Source: an uncultured Kiritimatiellota bacterium (GTDB taxonomy: Bacteria > Verrucomicrobiota > Kiritimatiellia > RFP12 > UBA1067). Taken from it: a stretch of DNA of 41,327 nucleotides. The DNA is taken from assembly GCA_934675625.1 (NCBI GenBank), contig CAKURH010000022.1, positions 1 through 41,327 on the forward strand. The letters are read 5' to 3'. This document shows positions 15,458-22,108 of this stretch, one piece after another. A program made the translations under genes and the position numbers. Below the pieces are notes generated by a model, which saw only the letters and a list, made by a program, of their open reading frames with translations, had not been told where the DNA came from and searched no databases. The first letter of the stretch is position 1. Every line of letters starts with the position of its first letter.

Positions 15458-16348
15458 TTAGCGTGCGACGGGGAGGTAGTGGAGCTTCTTCGCGGTCTCG
15501 CCGCCGTTCGCGAAGCACCAGTCGAAGTAGGCCTGAAGCGCGGCCTTCTTCTCCGCCGGCGTGTCGTTGCGCGTCAGGATGTAGGTCTTGCCGAGGATCG
15601 GCCAGTCGGCGGCGTCCGGCGCGGCGGTCTTGCCGTTGACGGCGAGGTGCGCGACGCTCAGCTTCGACTCGAGCGCGAAGGTGTACTCGGTGTAGCCGAT
15701 CGCGCCCTTGATGCGCCGCACGTTGTTGCAGACGCCGGGGTTCTTCTGTCCGGCGATGCCGCACGGCCACTTCAGCTGGGTCGCCGCGCCGAAGCGTTCC
15801 TTCCACGCGGGCGAGACCGCCGAGAGGTAGGTCGTGAAGATGTGGGTCGTGCCCGAGCCGTCGCCGCGGTGGACGACCGTGATCTTCAGGTCGGGGAGCT
15901 TCACGCCGGGGTTGAGCGCGGCGATCTTCGCGTCGTTCCAGCGCGTGACCTTGCCGAGGTAGATGTCGGCGAGGGTCGCGCCGTCGAGCGTGAGCGCGCC
16001 GTCAGCGACGCCCGGCAGGTTCACGGCCGGGACGACCGCGCCGGAGACCATGTGGAACTGCTCGAGGCCGGCGGCCTTGCAGGCGTCGGCGGTGAGCGGC
16101 GCGTCCGTGCCCGCGAAGTCGACCGTACCCGCCTTGATCTGGCTGATGCCGGCTGACGAGCCGACGGACTGGTAGTTGACCTTCGCGCCGAGTCCGGCCT
16201 GCGTGTAGGCGTAGCACCACTTCTGATAGAGCGGAGCCGGGAAGCTACCGCCGGCGCCGTTGAGTTCGAGGCGGTCGACCGCAAACGCCGCCGAGGCCGC
16301 GCAGACCGCGCCCAGCGCGGCAAGAGTTGATTTCGTCTTCGTGTTCAT
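15458..16348 (-). CDS. pstS: Phosphate ABC transporter periplasmic binding protein PstS
   Basis: 296 residues from the ATG at 16348 (GGAG Shine-Dalgarno). The signal peptide spans about 1-23 (ALGAVCAASAAFA). The mature start LNGAGGSFPAPLYQKW is the PstS signature. VGSSAGISQIKAGTVDFAGTDAPL (in two pieces) forms the first part of the phosphate cleft, and RGDGSGTTHIF supplies the Arg, Asp, Ser and Thr ligands. The protein is slightly shorter than E. coli PstS but complete. It heads a minus-strand operon with the porin, facing pstC across a 406-bp control region. The leader is about 70 nt. Confidence 0.93.
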   Translation of the reverse strand: MNTKTKSTLAALGAVCAASAAFAVDRLELNGAGGSFPAPLYQKWCYAYTQAGLGAKVNYQSVGSSAGISQIKAGTVDFAGTDAPLTADACKAAGLEQFHMVSGAVVPAVNLPGVADGALTLDGATLADIYLGKVTRWNDAKIAALNPGVKLPDLKITVVHRGDGSGTTHIFTTYLSAVSPAWKERFGAATQLKWPCGIAGQKNPGVCNNVRRIKGAIGYTEYTFALESKLSVAHLAVNGKTAAPDAADWPILGKTYILTRNDTPAEKKAALQAYFDWCFANGGETAKKLHYLPVAR

Positions 16349-16423
16349 TTTCTTTTCTCCTTTTTTCTTTGTTGCCTCGCCGGAATTGGCCAGGCGTTTT
16401 CCTTTTTCTTGTCTGTGCCGCGT

Positions 16424-16476
16424 AGTATGGAATTTCTTTGTTAGGTGCAAATAAGGTCTTCATGAAAATTGCGTTA
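16424..16476 (-). promoter_or_regulatory. Pho-box promoter of pstS-porin
   Basis: Reading the minus strand, four 7-mers at 11-bp pitch (TAACGCA, TCATGAA, TTATTTG, TAACAAA; forward 16476 down to 16437) are followed after 7 nt by the -10 CATACT (16429-16424). The same array and spacing occur before pstC and pstB. PhoB-type regulators bind 7-bp direct repeats with 4-bp spacers in place of a -35 element. Confidence 0.72.
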
Positions 16477-16482
16477 AATCTG

Positions 16483-16647
16483 AAACTCCGATGATTGAGG
16501 CTCTCGCTACCGCTCCGCCGGCTCATGCTGGCTTCGCAGAAGCCAGCCCAAGAAAATCACTTTCCAGTCCGTTTACCGGGAATTTGTCTGCCTTCGGCAA
16601 TTTTCTATTCTGCGGAGCGGTAGCGAGAGCCATACGGATCGGAGTTT
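16483..16647. repeat. Nested palindromic element between pstS and pstC
   Basis: About 165 bp. A 10-bp outer inverted repeat (AAACTCCGAT at 16483-16492 and its complement at 16638-16647) encloses a perfect 20-bp inverted repeat (GGCTCTCGCTACCGCTCCGC at 16499-16518 with 16612-16631). Inside lies a 9-bp hairpin (16527-16547) and a small TGCC/GGCA hairpin (16589-16599). No ORF is supported here. It looks like a MITE-like insertion or a large structured element; the divergent Pho boxes lie on either side. Confidence 0.75.
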
Positions 16648-16693
16648 GATCATCTTATTGAAAAATGTGGTGAACCAACTCTCGAAGCGATTC

Positions 16694-16746
16694 TAACGAA
16701 ATCCTCACAAAGACCTTATTTGCACCTAACAAAGAAAGCGCATACT
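16694..16746 (+). promoter_or_regulatory. Pho-box promoter of pstCA (leaderless arrangement)
   Basis: Repeats TAACGAA (16694-16700), TCACAAA (16705-16711), TTATTTG (16716-16722) and TAACAAA (16727-16733) at exact 11-bp pitch, then 7 nt, then CATACT (16741-16746). The ATG of pstC is only 8 nt further on, so the transcript is predicted to be nearly leaderless. Bases 16710-16737 are an exact reverse complement of 16433-16460 in the pstS promoter. Confidence 0.74.
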
Positions 16747-16754
16747 GTGCGGCG

Positions 16755-17612
16755 ATGAAAACGAAAGTCGATACCGTGTTCAAGTCCGTCTGCTTTGTCG
16801 GCGCGGCCCTGGGGCTTGTCCTCGCCGTCGCGCTCGTGTGCGAACTGGGGTTCGCCTCGTCCGGCATCTGGCGCGCGGAGGGCCTCAAGTTCCTCTTCTC
16901 GTCGAACTGGGATCCGGGCTCCGGCGCGTTCGGCGCGGCCGGGGCCGTCGTCGGCACGCTCGCGACGACCGCGCTCGCGCTCCTGCTCGCCGTGCCGCTC
17001 GCCTTCGCCGCCGCGCTCTTCGTGAACGACGCGCCGCCGTGGGCGGCAAAGCCCCTCGCGCACGCGCTCGACCTGCTCGCGGCGATTCCGAGCGTCATCT
17101 ACGGCATGTGGGGGCTGTTCGTCCTCTGTCCGCTCCTTCAGGACGCCCTCGCGCGGCTCGGCGTCGAGACGACGGGCTTCGGGCTCCTGCCGGCGGCGCT
17201 CGTCCTGACCTTGATGGTGCTGCCCTACATCTCCGCCGTCATGCGCGACGTGCTCGCGCAGGCGCCCGTCGCCCTCGTCGAAGCGGCGCGGGGCATCGGC
17301 TGCACGCGCTGGGAGGCCACCTGGCACGTCGTCGTGCGCGCCCAGCGGCGCGGCCTCGTCGGCGGCATCCTCATCGGCCTCGGACGCGCCCTCGGCGAGA
17401 CGATGGCCGTCCTCTTCGTCTGCGGCGGCGTGACGGAGATCCCGACGGGGCTCTTCGAAGGCTGCACGACGATCGCCGCGACGCTCGCGAACGACTTCGC
17501 CGAAGCGGACGGCCTCCACAAGAGCGCGCTCTTCGGGCTCGGCGCGATCCTGCTCGTGCTGGAGTTCGGCATTCAAATCATCACCCAGAGCCTGGTCAAG
17601 AACAAGGCCTAA
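16755..17612 (+). CDS. pstC: Phosphate ABC transporter permease PstC
   Basis: 285 residues with about six hydrophobic segments. The permease EAA loop (EAARGIGCTRWEATWHVVV) and the following LGRALGETMAV are diagnostic of PstC/PstA; AIPSVIYGMWGLFVL is the typical PstC segment. With PstA it forms the inner-membrane channel powered by two PstB subunits. The start is set by the Pho-box promoter, whose -10 ends 8 nt before the ATG. pstA follows after 36 nt with a Shine-Dalgarno AAGGAG. Confidence 0.92.
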   Translation: MKTKVDTVFKSVCFVGAALGLVLAVALVCELGFASSGIWRAEGLKFLFSSNWDPGSGAFGAAGAVVGTLATTALALLLAVPLAFAAALFVNDAPPWAAKPLAHALDLLAAIPSVIYGMWGLFVLCPLLQDALARLGVETTGFGLLPAALVLTLMVLPYISAVMRDVLAQAPVALVEAARGIGCTRWEATWHVVVRAQRRGLVGGILIGLGRALGETMAVLFVCGGVTEIPTGLFEGCTTIAATLANDFAEADGLHKSALFGLGAILLVLEFGIQIITQSLVKNKA

Positions 17613-17648
17613 ATTCAAAACCGACAACAAACAACAGAAGGAGTTTTC

Positions 17649-18497
17649 ATGACGACACGACCCGCGACTTTCCGAAAGGCGACCGACTGCGCGATGCGCG
17701 GCTTCTCCGCGTGCGCGACGGCGCTTGCGCTCGGCCTCATGGCCTGGATCCTCTACGTGCTCGTGCGCGAAGGCACGCCCGCCCTCTCGTGCGAACTGTT
17801 GACGCACGTCTCAAAGCCCTACGGCGAAGCGGACGGCGGCATTGCGAATGCGCTGCTCGGCACGGCGCTCATCACGGGCGGCGCGGCGATTCTCGCGATT
17901 CCGCCCGCCCTCGCCGCCGGCATCTACCTCGCCGAATTCGGGCGCGAGGGGCGTTTCGCGGCATTCGTCCGCTTCACGGTAAACGCGCTGATGGGCGTGC
18001 CGAGCGTCATCGTCGGCCTCTTCGTCTACGGCATTCTCGTCGCGACGACCGGCCACTTCTCGGGGTTCGCCGGCTCGGTCGCGCTCGCGATCCTCATGTT
18101 CCCGGTCGTCGTGCGCACGGCCGAAGACCAGCTCGCGGGCGTGCCCGACACGCTGCGCGAATCGGGGCTCGCGCTCGGCGCGACGCGCGCGCGCGTCACG
18201 CTCGGCCTCGTCTGCCGCGCGGCGAAGGGAGGGCTGCTGACGGGCATTCTGCTCGCCGTCGCGCGCGTCTCGGGCGAGACGGCCCCGCTGCTCTTCACCG
18301 CGCTCTACGCCGACGCCTGGCCGACAAACTACTTCTCGGGGCCGACGGCGTCCGCGCCCGTCTTCATCACGAACGCCACGATGGACTCGCCGTTCGAGGC
18401 GATGCACCGCGTCGGCTGGGGCGCGGCGCTCGTCGTCGCGGGCGCGATTCTCGCGCTGAACATCATCGTTCGCGCCCTCGCCCAGCGCCGCCGCTGA
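17649..18497 (+). CDS. pstA: Phosphate ABC transporter permease PstA
   Basis: 282 residues, about six membrane segments. GVPSVIVGLFVYGILV, then the EAA-type loop ESGLALGATRARVTLGLV and LAVARVSGETAPLLFTALYAD are PstA signatures. It is the partner of PstC in the transmembrane channel. An AAGGAG ribosome site precedes the ATG. Directly after the stop codon a REP palindrome begins (18503), the left edge of the REP/RAYT block that separates pstA from pstB. Confidence 0.92.
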   Translation: MTTRPATFRKATDCAMRGFSACATALALGLMAWILYVLVREGTPALSCELLTHVSKPYGEADGGIANALLGTALITGGAAILAIPPALAAGIYLAEFGREGRFAAFVRFTVNALMGVPSVIVGLFVYGILVATTGHFSGFAGSVALAILMFPVVVRTAEDQLAGVPDTLRESGLALGATRARVTLGLVCRAAKGGLLTGILLAVARVSGETAPLLFTALYADAWPTNYFSGPTASAPVFITNATMDSPFEAMHRVGWGAALVVAGAILALNIIVRALAQRRR

Positions 18498-18502
18498 AGA
18501 AA

Positions 18503-18777
18503 GGTTCTCGGCCTTGCGGCGAGAACCGCAGGACGACCGCGCGTTTTCGTCGCCGCCGAAAACAGGGCAACCGCGCCCAGCCGAAGCCCACGTCGCCGCC
18601 GGAAGAAGGTTCTCGGCCTTGCGGCGAGAACCGCAGGACGACCGCGATAGCCGAAGCCCTCGACACCGCGCCCAAAACGAAACGCGCGCGAATTCAAAAC
18701 CCGTTTTCGCCGACGAAACCGCCGCGTCGACCCGTTCGTCGGTTGTCGTCCTGACGCGACGCCGCAAGGCCGTCGCG
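18503..18777. repeat. Left REP cluster (three REP-like palindromes)
   Basis: Copies at 18503-18538 (+), 18608-18643 (+) and 18741-18777 (inverted). Each is a hairpin with the core CGGCCTTGCGGCG between complementary arms, followed by the tail CAGGACGAC. The two direct copies have arms GGTTCTCG/CGAGAACC and are identical over 39 nt; the inverted copy has arms CGCGACG/CGTCGCG. Arms covary while core and tail are kept, which indicates selection for the hairpin. An extra GTTTTCG/CGAAAAC stem lies between the first two copies. No gene is seen in 18498-18794. Confidence 0.82.
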
Positions 18778-18794
18778 CTCCCAACGTCGCGTTC

Positions 18795-19772
18795 CTACCC
18801 AAACGCCCAATTCAGCCCGACGCCCCGCGACCCGCGCACGTAAACGCTCGCGCCGCGCGCGCGCCCGATCTCGGCCAGCGCGTCGTTGATGCCATGCCAG
18901 CCGACGCCACGCGCCGTGCCGTCGGCGAAGACGCGCGACAGAACAAGGTAGCGTCGCTCGGCGAACAGCTGCGGCTCGTCGTTCTTCGGACGGTACACCA
19001 GCTCCAGCGGGTCTTGCGACCCGCGAATGACCGGGAAGCCTCGCCGAACCAGTTCCTGAAAGACGACGCGCTCGCACGGCGAAATCCACGTGCTCGCCAG
19101 GACATACCCCTTCTCGGCCGCCGCCACGAGCCGCGCGACGACTTGCGGGAACAAGTCGGACGGAATCGACCGCGACAGCCGCACCGCCGCAATCCGAACG
19201 CGCGCGTCGCCCAGCCAGTCGACGCGACCCACGCCCGTCCACCATTCATCGGACGGCAGACATGCCGCCGCCAGCGGCTCGACGACCTTGAGCGGCGGCG
19301 GATGGCCGTGCATCAGCGTCCATTTGCGCGGATTGTTGTCGATGTACTTGTCGGCGAGCATGATGATCTCGCGCGAGGGGCAGATGCGGTCGTGGTAGTT
19401 CTTCTGCCAGCGCAGTTCGACGCCCAGTTCCTTCTTCGCGCAATTGCGCGTCCAGGCCTTGAAGTTGTAGACGAACCGCCCCAGCGAGACGAGCGCGTTG
19501 TCCTGGCCGGGTCGCAGATAGAGCCGCAGGTGAACGTGCTCGGGCATGATGATGCTGCGCTTGAGCTGCACGTCGGGCGTTCGGTCGCGTTCGCGGGCCA
19601 GCACGCGCCGCGCGATTATGCCGACGGGCGAGTAGTCCATTCGGTCACCGGCCACGCGCCCGAACAGCGGCACGCGCGGCTCAAGGTGAAAGGTCAGGAA
19701 CATCGCCGCGCCACGCGTATAGTCGTACCCGTGAAAGCGACGAAAATGCCCGATCTCGCGTGTCTCGTTCAT
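18795..19772 (-). CDS. REP-associated tyrosine transposase (Y1/HUH, IS200-like) with extra C-terminal domain
   Basis: 325 residues from the ATG at 19772. Residues about 1-155 are a Y1 transposase domain: HUH motif MPEHVHLRLYL with His79 and His81, WQKNYHDRIC at about 122-131, and the nucleophile in YIDNNPRK (Tyr143). Such enzymes nick single-stranded DNA at REP hairpins. Residues about 160-325 form an additional domain (LASTWISPCERVVFQELVRRG, FPVIRGSQDP, AERRYLVLSR) with a Rossmann-like look, absent from classical E. coli RAYT as I know it. Its REP substrates flank it on both sides. The -10 TATACT ends 7 nt before the ATG, so the message is predicted to be leaderless. Confidence 0.85.
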   Translation of the reverse strand: MNETREIGHFRRFHGYDYTRGAAMFLTFHLEPRVPLFGRVAGDRMDYSPVGIIARRVLARERDRTPDVQLKRSIIMPEHVHLRLYLRPGQDNALVSLGRFVYNFKAWTRNCAKKELGVELRWQKNYHDRICPSREIIMLADKYIDNNPRKWTLMHGHPPPLKVVEPLAAACLPSDEWWTGVGRVDWLGDARVRIAAVRLSRSIPSDLFPQVVARLVAAAEKGYVLASTWISPCERVVFQELVRRGFPVIRGSQDPLELVYRPKNDEPQLFAERRYLVLSRVFADGTARGVGWHGINDALAEIGRARGASVYVRGSRGVGLNWAFG

Positions 19773-19779
19773 GGCCAAA

Positions 19780-19785
19780 AGTATA
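19780..19785 (-). promoter_or_regulatory. Extended -10 promoter of the RAYT gene (leaderless arrangement)
   Basis: Minus strand TGCTATACT, hexamer at forward 19785-19780, with 7 nt to the start codon. Confidence 0.55.
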
Positions 19786-19818
19786 GCACGCCCACGCCGA
19801 AACCGCAAGGGGGCGGTC

Positions 19819-19992
19819 GGTTCTCGGCCTCGCGGCGAGAACCGCAGGACGACCGCGCGGATAGGAGCCGCCGCCGAAGGAAGGTTCTCGGCCTCTCGGC
19901 GAGAACCGCAGGACGTCCGCGATAGCCGAAGCCCGCGTCGCCCGCCCAATTCGCCGGTTGTCGTCCTGACGCGACGCCGAAAGGCCGTCGCG
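19819..19992. repeat. Right REP cluster (three REP-like palindromes)
   Basis: Copies at 19819-19854 (+), 19883-19918 (+) and 19956-19992 (inverted). They repeat the order of the left cluster. Core variants are CGGCCTCGCGGCG and CGGCCTCTCGGCG, so loop bases drift while the arms GGTTCTCG/CGAGAACC stay paired. The inverted copy has the CGCGACG/CGTCGCG arms. No gene is seen between 19773 and 20059. Confidence 0.82.
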
Positions 19993-19998
19993 CCATTC

Positions 19999-20051
19999 TA
20001 ACCAAATCTTCACAAACCCCTTATCAGCCCCTAACAAAGAAAGCGCATACT
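19999..20051 (+). promoter_or_regulatory. Pho-box promoter of pstB-phoU (leaderless arrangement)
   Basis: TAACCAA (19999-20005), TCACAAA (20010-20016), TTATCAG (20021-20027), TAACAAA (20032-20038), then 7 nt, then CATACT (20046-20051) and 8 nt to the ATG. Spacing is identical to the pstC promoter, although the spacer bases differ. Confidence 0.74.
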
Positions 20052-20059
20052 ACCCGACG

Positions 20060-20821
20060 ATGAAACAGAACTACAAGATCGTCACGAAGAACCTCAACTT
20101 CTTTTACGGCGAACACCAGGCGCTGTTCGACAACGACCTCGCCATCGAGGCGAACAAGATCACCGCCGTCATCGGCCCGTCGGGCTGCGGCAAGTCGACC
20201 CACCTGCGCATCTACAACCGCATCTACGAGCTCCATCGCGGCCAGCGGGCGGAAGGCGAAGTGCTGCTCGACGGCCAGAACATCCTCGCGCCCGACGTCG
20301 ACCGCCTCGACCTGCGGCGGCGCATCGGCATGATCTTCCAGAAGCCGACGCCCTTCCCGATGAGCGTCTTTGACAACGTCGCCTACCCGCTCAAGCTTCA
20401 CTTCAAGATGAACCGCCGCGAAATCGCCCACCGCGTCGAGGAGGCCCTGCGCGGCGCGGCGCTCTGGGACGAGGTCAAGGACAAGCTCGACGAGCCCGGC
20501 ACGGCCCTTTCGGGCGGACAGCAGCAGCGGCTCTGCATCGCCCGCGCCCTCGCCGCCGAGCCGGAAGTCCTGCTCATGGACGAGCCGACGAGCGCGATCG
20601 ACCCCGTCGGCACACTGAAGATCGAAGAGCTGATGGCGCGCCTGCGCAACCGCTTCACGATCGTCATCGTCACGCACAACATGCAGCAGGCCTCGCGCAT
20701 TTCGGACGTCACCGCCTTCTTCTACAAGGGCCGCATCGTCGAGGTCGGCCCGACCAAGGAAATCTTCACTAACCCCAAGAACAAGCAAACGGAAGACTAC
20801 GTCTCCGGGAGATTCGGCTAA
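20060..20821 (+). CDS. pstB: Phosphate ABC transporter ATPase PstB
   Basis: 253 residues, normal length. Walker A is GPSGCGKST (about 36-44), the Q-loop lies in GMIFQKPTPFPMS (typical of PstB), the signature is LSGGQQQRLCIARALA, Walker B is EVLLMDEPTSAID, and the switch His is in VTHNMQQASR. It binds the PstCA channel on the cytoplasmic face and hydrolyses ATP. It has its own Pho-box promoter, needed because the REP/RAYT block lies between it and pstA. phoU follows after 1 nt. Confidence 0.95.
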   Translation: MKQNYKIVTKNLNFFYGEHQALFDNDLAIEANKITAVIGPSGCGKSTHLRIYNRIYELHRGQRAEGEVLLDGQNILAPDVDRLDLRRRIGMIFQKPTPFPMSVFDNVAYPLKLHFKMNRREIAHRVEEALRGAALWDEVKDKLDEPGTALSGGQQQRLCIARALAAEPEVLLMDEPTSAIDPVGTLKIEELMARLRNRFTIVIVTHNMQQASRISDVTAFFYKGRIVEVGPTKEIFTNPKNKQTEDYVSGRFG

Positions 20822-20822
20822 C

Positions 20823-21206
20823 ATGACCATGAAAGTACACTTCGAAGAGGCCCTCGCGGCCCTCAAGAACGACCTGCGGGAAAACGCGGAACGCGCCGAG
20901 GCCGCCGTCAAGGCGGCCCTCCGCGCCCTGGAGCGGGAGGACGCGGCCCTCGCCGACGCCGTCATCGACGGCGACACGGCCATCGACCTCGCCGAGAACG
21001 CCATTGAGGAAAAGTGCCTCGACATTCTCGCGCTCTACCAGCCTGTCGCGACCGACCTCCGGCGCGTCGTCACCATCCTCAAGACGAATGGGCAGATCGA
21101 GCGGCTCGGCGACCTCGCGACCAACATCGCCGAGGACGTCATCTACCTGAAGCGCGCCGAGATCGTGCGGCACGAGCTGCCGAAGGCTCCGCACACGCCC
21201 GCCTGA
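20823..21206 (+). CDS. phoU: Half-length PhoU-like protein (single PhoU domain)
   Basis: 127 residues against the usual 215-240. One PhoU helical-bundle repeat is complete: VIDGDTAIDLAENAIEEKC, LALYQPVATDLRRVVTILK and ERLGDLATNIAEDVIYL carry the conserved metal-binding-type D/E pattern. The second repeat is absent; after a short basic tail (HELPKAPHTPA) the frame stops and the next gene is convergent, so I see no remnant of a second half. Known PhoU works with PstSCAB and the PhoR kinase to turn off the Pho response. A single-domain form may dimerise to rebuild the two-bundle fold; that is inference. It follows pstB by 1 nt. Confidence 0.8.
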   Translation: MTMKVHFEEALAALKNDLRENAERAEAAVKAALRALEREDAALADAVIDGDTAIDLAENAIEEKCLDILALYQPVATDLRRVVTILKTNGQIERLGDLATNIAEDVIYLKRAEIVRHELPKAPHTPA

Positions 21207-21224
21207 CGGGCGCGTTGGCGCGCC
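21196..21224. terminator. GC-rich hairpins between convergent phoU and HMA-like genes
   Basis: Two mutually exclusive stems, CGCCCG/CGGGCG (21196-21201 with 21107+100 offset, that is 21207-21212) and GGCGCG/CGCGCC (21209-21214 with 21219-21224), lie at the phoU stop. There is no T-tract, so termination is only a possibility. Confidence 0.35.
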
Positions 21225-21225
21225 G

Positions 21226-21597
21226 CTACAAGGTCGCGACGAAGCGCGCGACGGCGGCGGCCACGCCCGCCTCGTCCATCGCGTCGACGTCGCCGAGCCC
21301 GCCGAGAAACAGCGTGAACGACCGCCACGAGGCGTCAAGCCACGCGGTGATCTCGGCTTCGCACGTCTTGTCGGGATCGTAGCGCACGAGCAGGTTCCCC
21401 GTCACGAGGCAAAGCTCGGCATCCGTCACGCCCGGACGCTTCAGGACGCAGTCGCGGAAGATCCCCGCGAACTTCGCCGCGAGTTCGGGATACTGGCGCA
21501 CGCCGCCGATCGCGACGCGGACGCGCCCCGGCAGCGAATGCACGATGCGGATGCCGCCGACGCACTTCAGGTAGGCCTGGATGAGCGGATTCATCAT
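21226..21597 (-). CDS. CxxC-less HMA-like small protein
   Basis: 123 residues. Residues about 14-90 (GGIRIVHSLPGRVRVAIGGVRQYPEL..., GVTDAELCLVTGNLLVRYDPDKT) follow the beta-alpha-beta-beta-alpha-beta order of HMA domains, with PGRVRV in place of the metal-binding CxxC. The motif is shared with the neighbour at 21601-22101 and with the N-terminus of the P1B ATPase at 11834-14047. The C-terminal 35 residues are hydrophobic and alanine-rich. It starts 3 nt after the upstream gene, so both belong to one transcript. Possibly an accessory of the metal pump; no experimental basis known to me. Confidence 0.68.
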   Translation of the reverse strand: MMNPLIQAYLKCVGGIRIVHSLPGRVRVAIGGVRQYPELAAKFAGIFRDCVLKRPGVTDAELCLVTGNLLVRYDPDKTCEAEITAWLDASWRSFTLFLGGLGDVDAMDEAGVAAAVARFVATL

Positions 21598-21600
21598 CGT

Positions 21601-22101
21601 TCAGTCTCCCGTGCGCGAAAGGGAGCGATGCAGCCACCAGAGCACCGCGAGCGGCGAGAACTTCGGGCCGCCGCGCCCCGTGATGCCGCGCACGAACGTG
21701 ACGATCAGCAGCACCGTCATCAGCGCGGGGATGTCAAGGACGCCGCCCGAACGGCGCAGCACCGCCTGGTTGACCGCATAGTGGAGCGCGTTCAGCTCGC
21801 CGCCCACGAGCGAGCGGTGGTTGCGGAACGCCGTCTCGAAGTCGAAGCCGTGCGTCGCGGCCGCCACCACGAGCGACGGCGTGAGCTTCGCCGCGTCGTA
21901 GCGGACGAGCGCCGTGCCGAGGGTCGGGTTCACCGAGACCTCCGAAATGCCGTCGAGCCGCTTCAGGCTCGCGGCGAACTCCACCATCGCCCGCGCCCGC
22001 TGCGCGAGAGACGGAATCCTCAGCCTCAGCCGACCGGGCAGCGCATGCACGACCTCCAGCACGCCGACGAACGAAACCACCTGATTCGATAAATTCTTCA
22101 T
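21601..22101 (-). CDS. CxxC-less HMA-like protein with C-terminal membrane segment
   Basis: 166 residues. The HMA-like part (residues about 12-90) contains LEVVHALPGRLRLRIPSLA and GISEVSVNPTLGTALVRYD. A linker then leads to a hydrophobic stretch (IPALMTVLLIVTFVRGI) and a basic tail, so it is probably tethered to the inner membrane. The -10 TGATAAACT ends 7 nt before the ATG, again a leaderless arrangement. It is encoded with 21226-21597 and shares the PGRxR motif with the P1B ATPase 7.5 kb away. A regulatory or chaperone-like role for that pump is inferred from domain similarity only. Confidence 0.68.
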   Translation of the reverse strand: MKNLSNQVVSFVGVLEVVHALPGRLRLRIPSLAQRARAMVEFAASLKRLDGISEVSVNPTLGTALVRYDAAKLTPSLVVAAATHGFDFETAFRNHRSLVGGELNALHYAVNQAVLRRSGGVLDIPALMTVLLIVTFVRGITGRGGPKFSPLAVLWWLHRSLSRTGD

Positions 22102-22108
22102 GGCGGGT

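Larger units (their letters stand above)
18503..19992. mobile_element. RAYT-REP block inserted between pstA and pstB
   Basis: A REP-associated tyrosine transposase gene (18795-19772, minus) is bracketed by two REP clusters of the same composition (+, +, inverted). Behind copies 18608-18643 and 19883-19918 the shared sequence GCGATAGCCGAAGCCC extends the similarity of the two flanks. The block separates pstCA from pstB-phoU, and a full Pho-box promoter for pstB starts 7 nt after its right edge. Confidence 0.75.

Noticed and set aside
16838..18754. 638-aa plus-strand ORF across pstC and pstA
   Set aside because: Extremely Arg-rich frame running through two well-supported permease genes and the REP cluster; a codon-bias artefact.
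18503..19992. CRISPR-like array
   Set aside because: Repeats are hairpins in both orientations with irregular spacing and no uniform spacers, and no cas gene is present.
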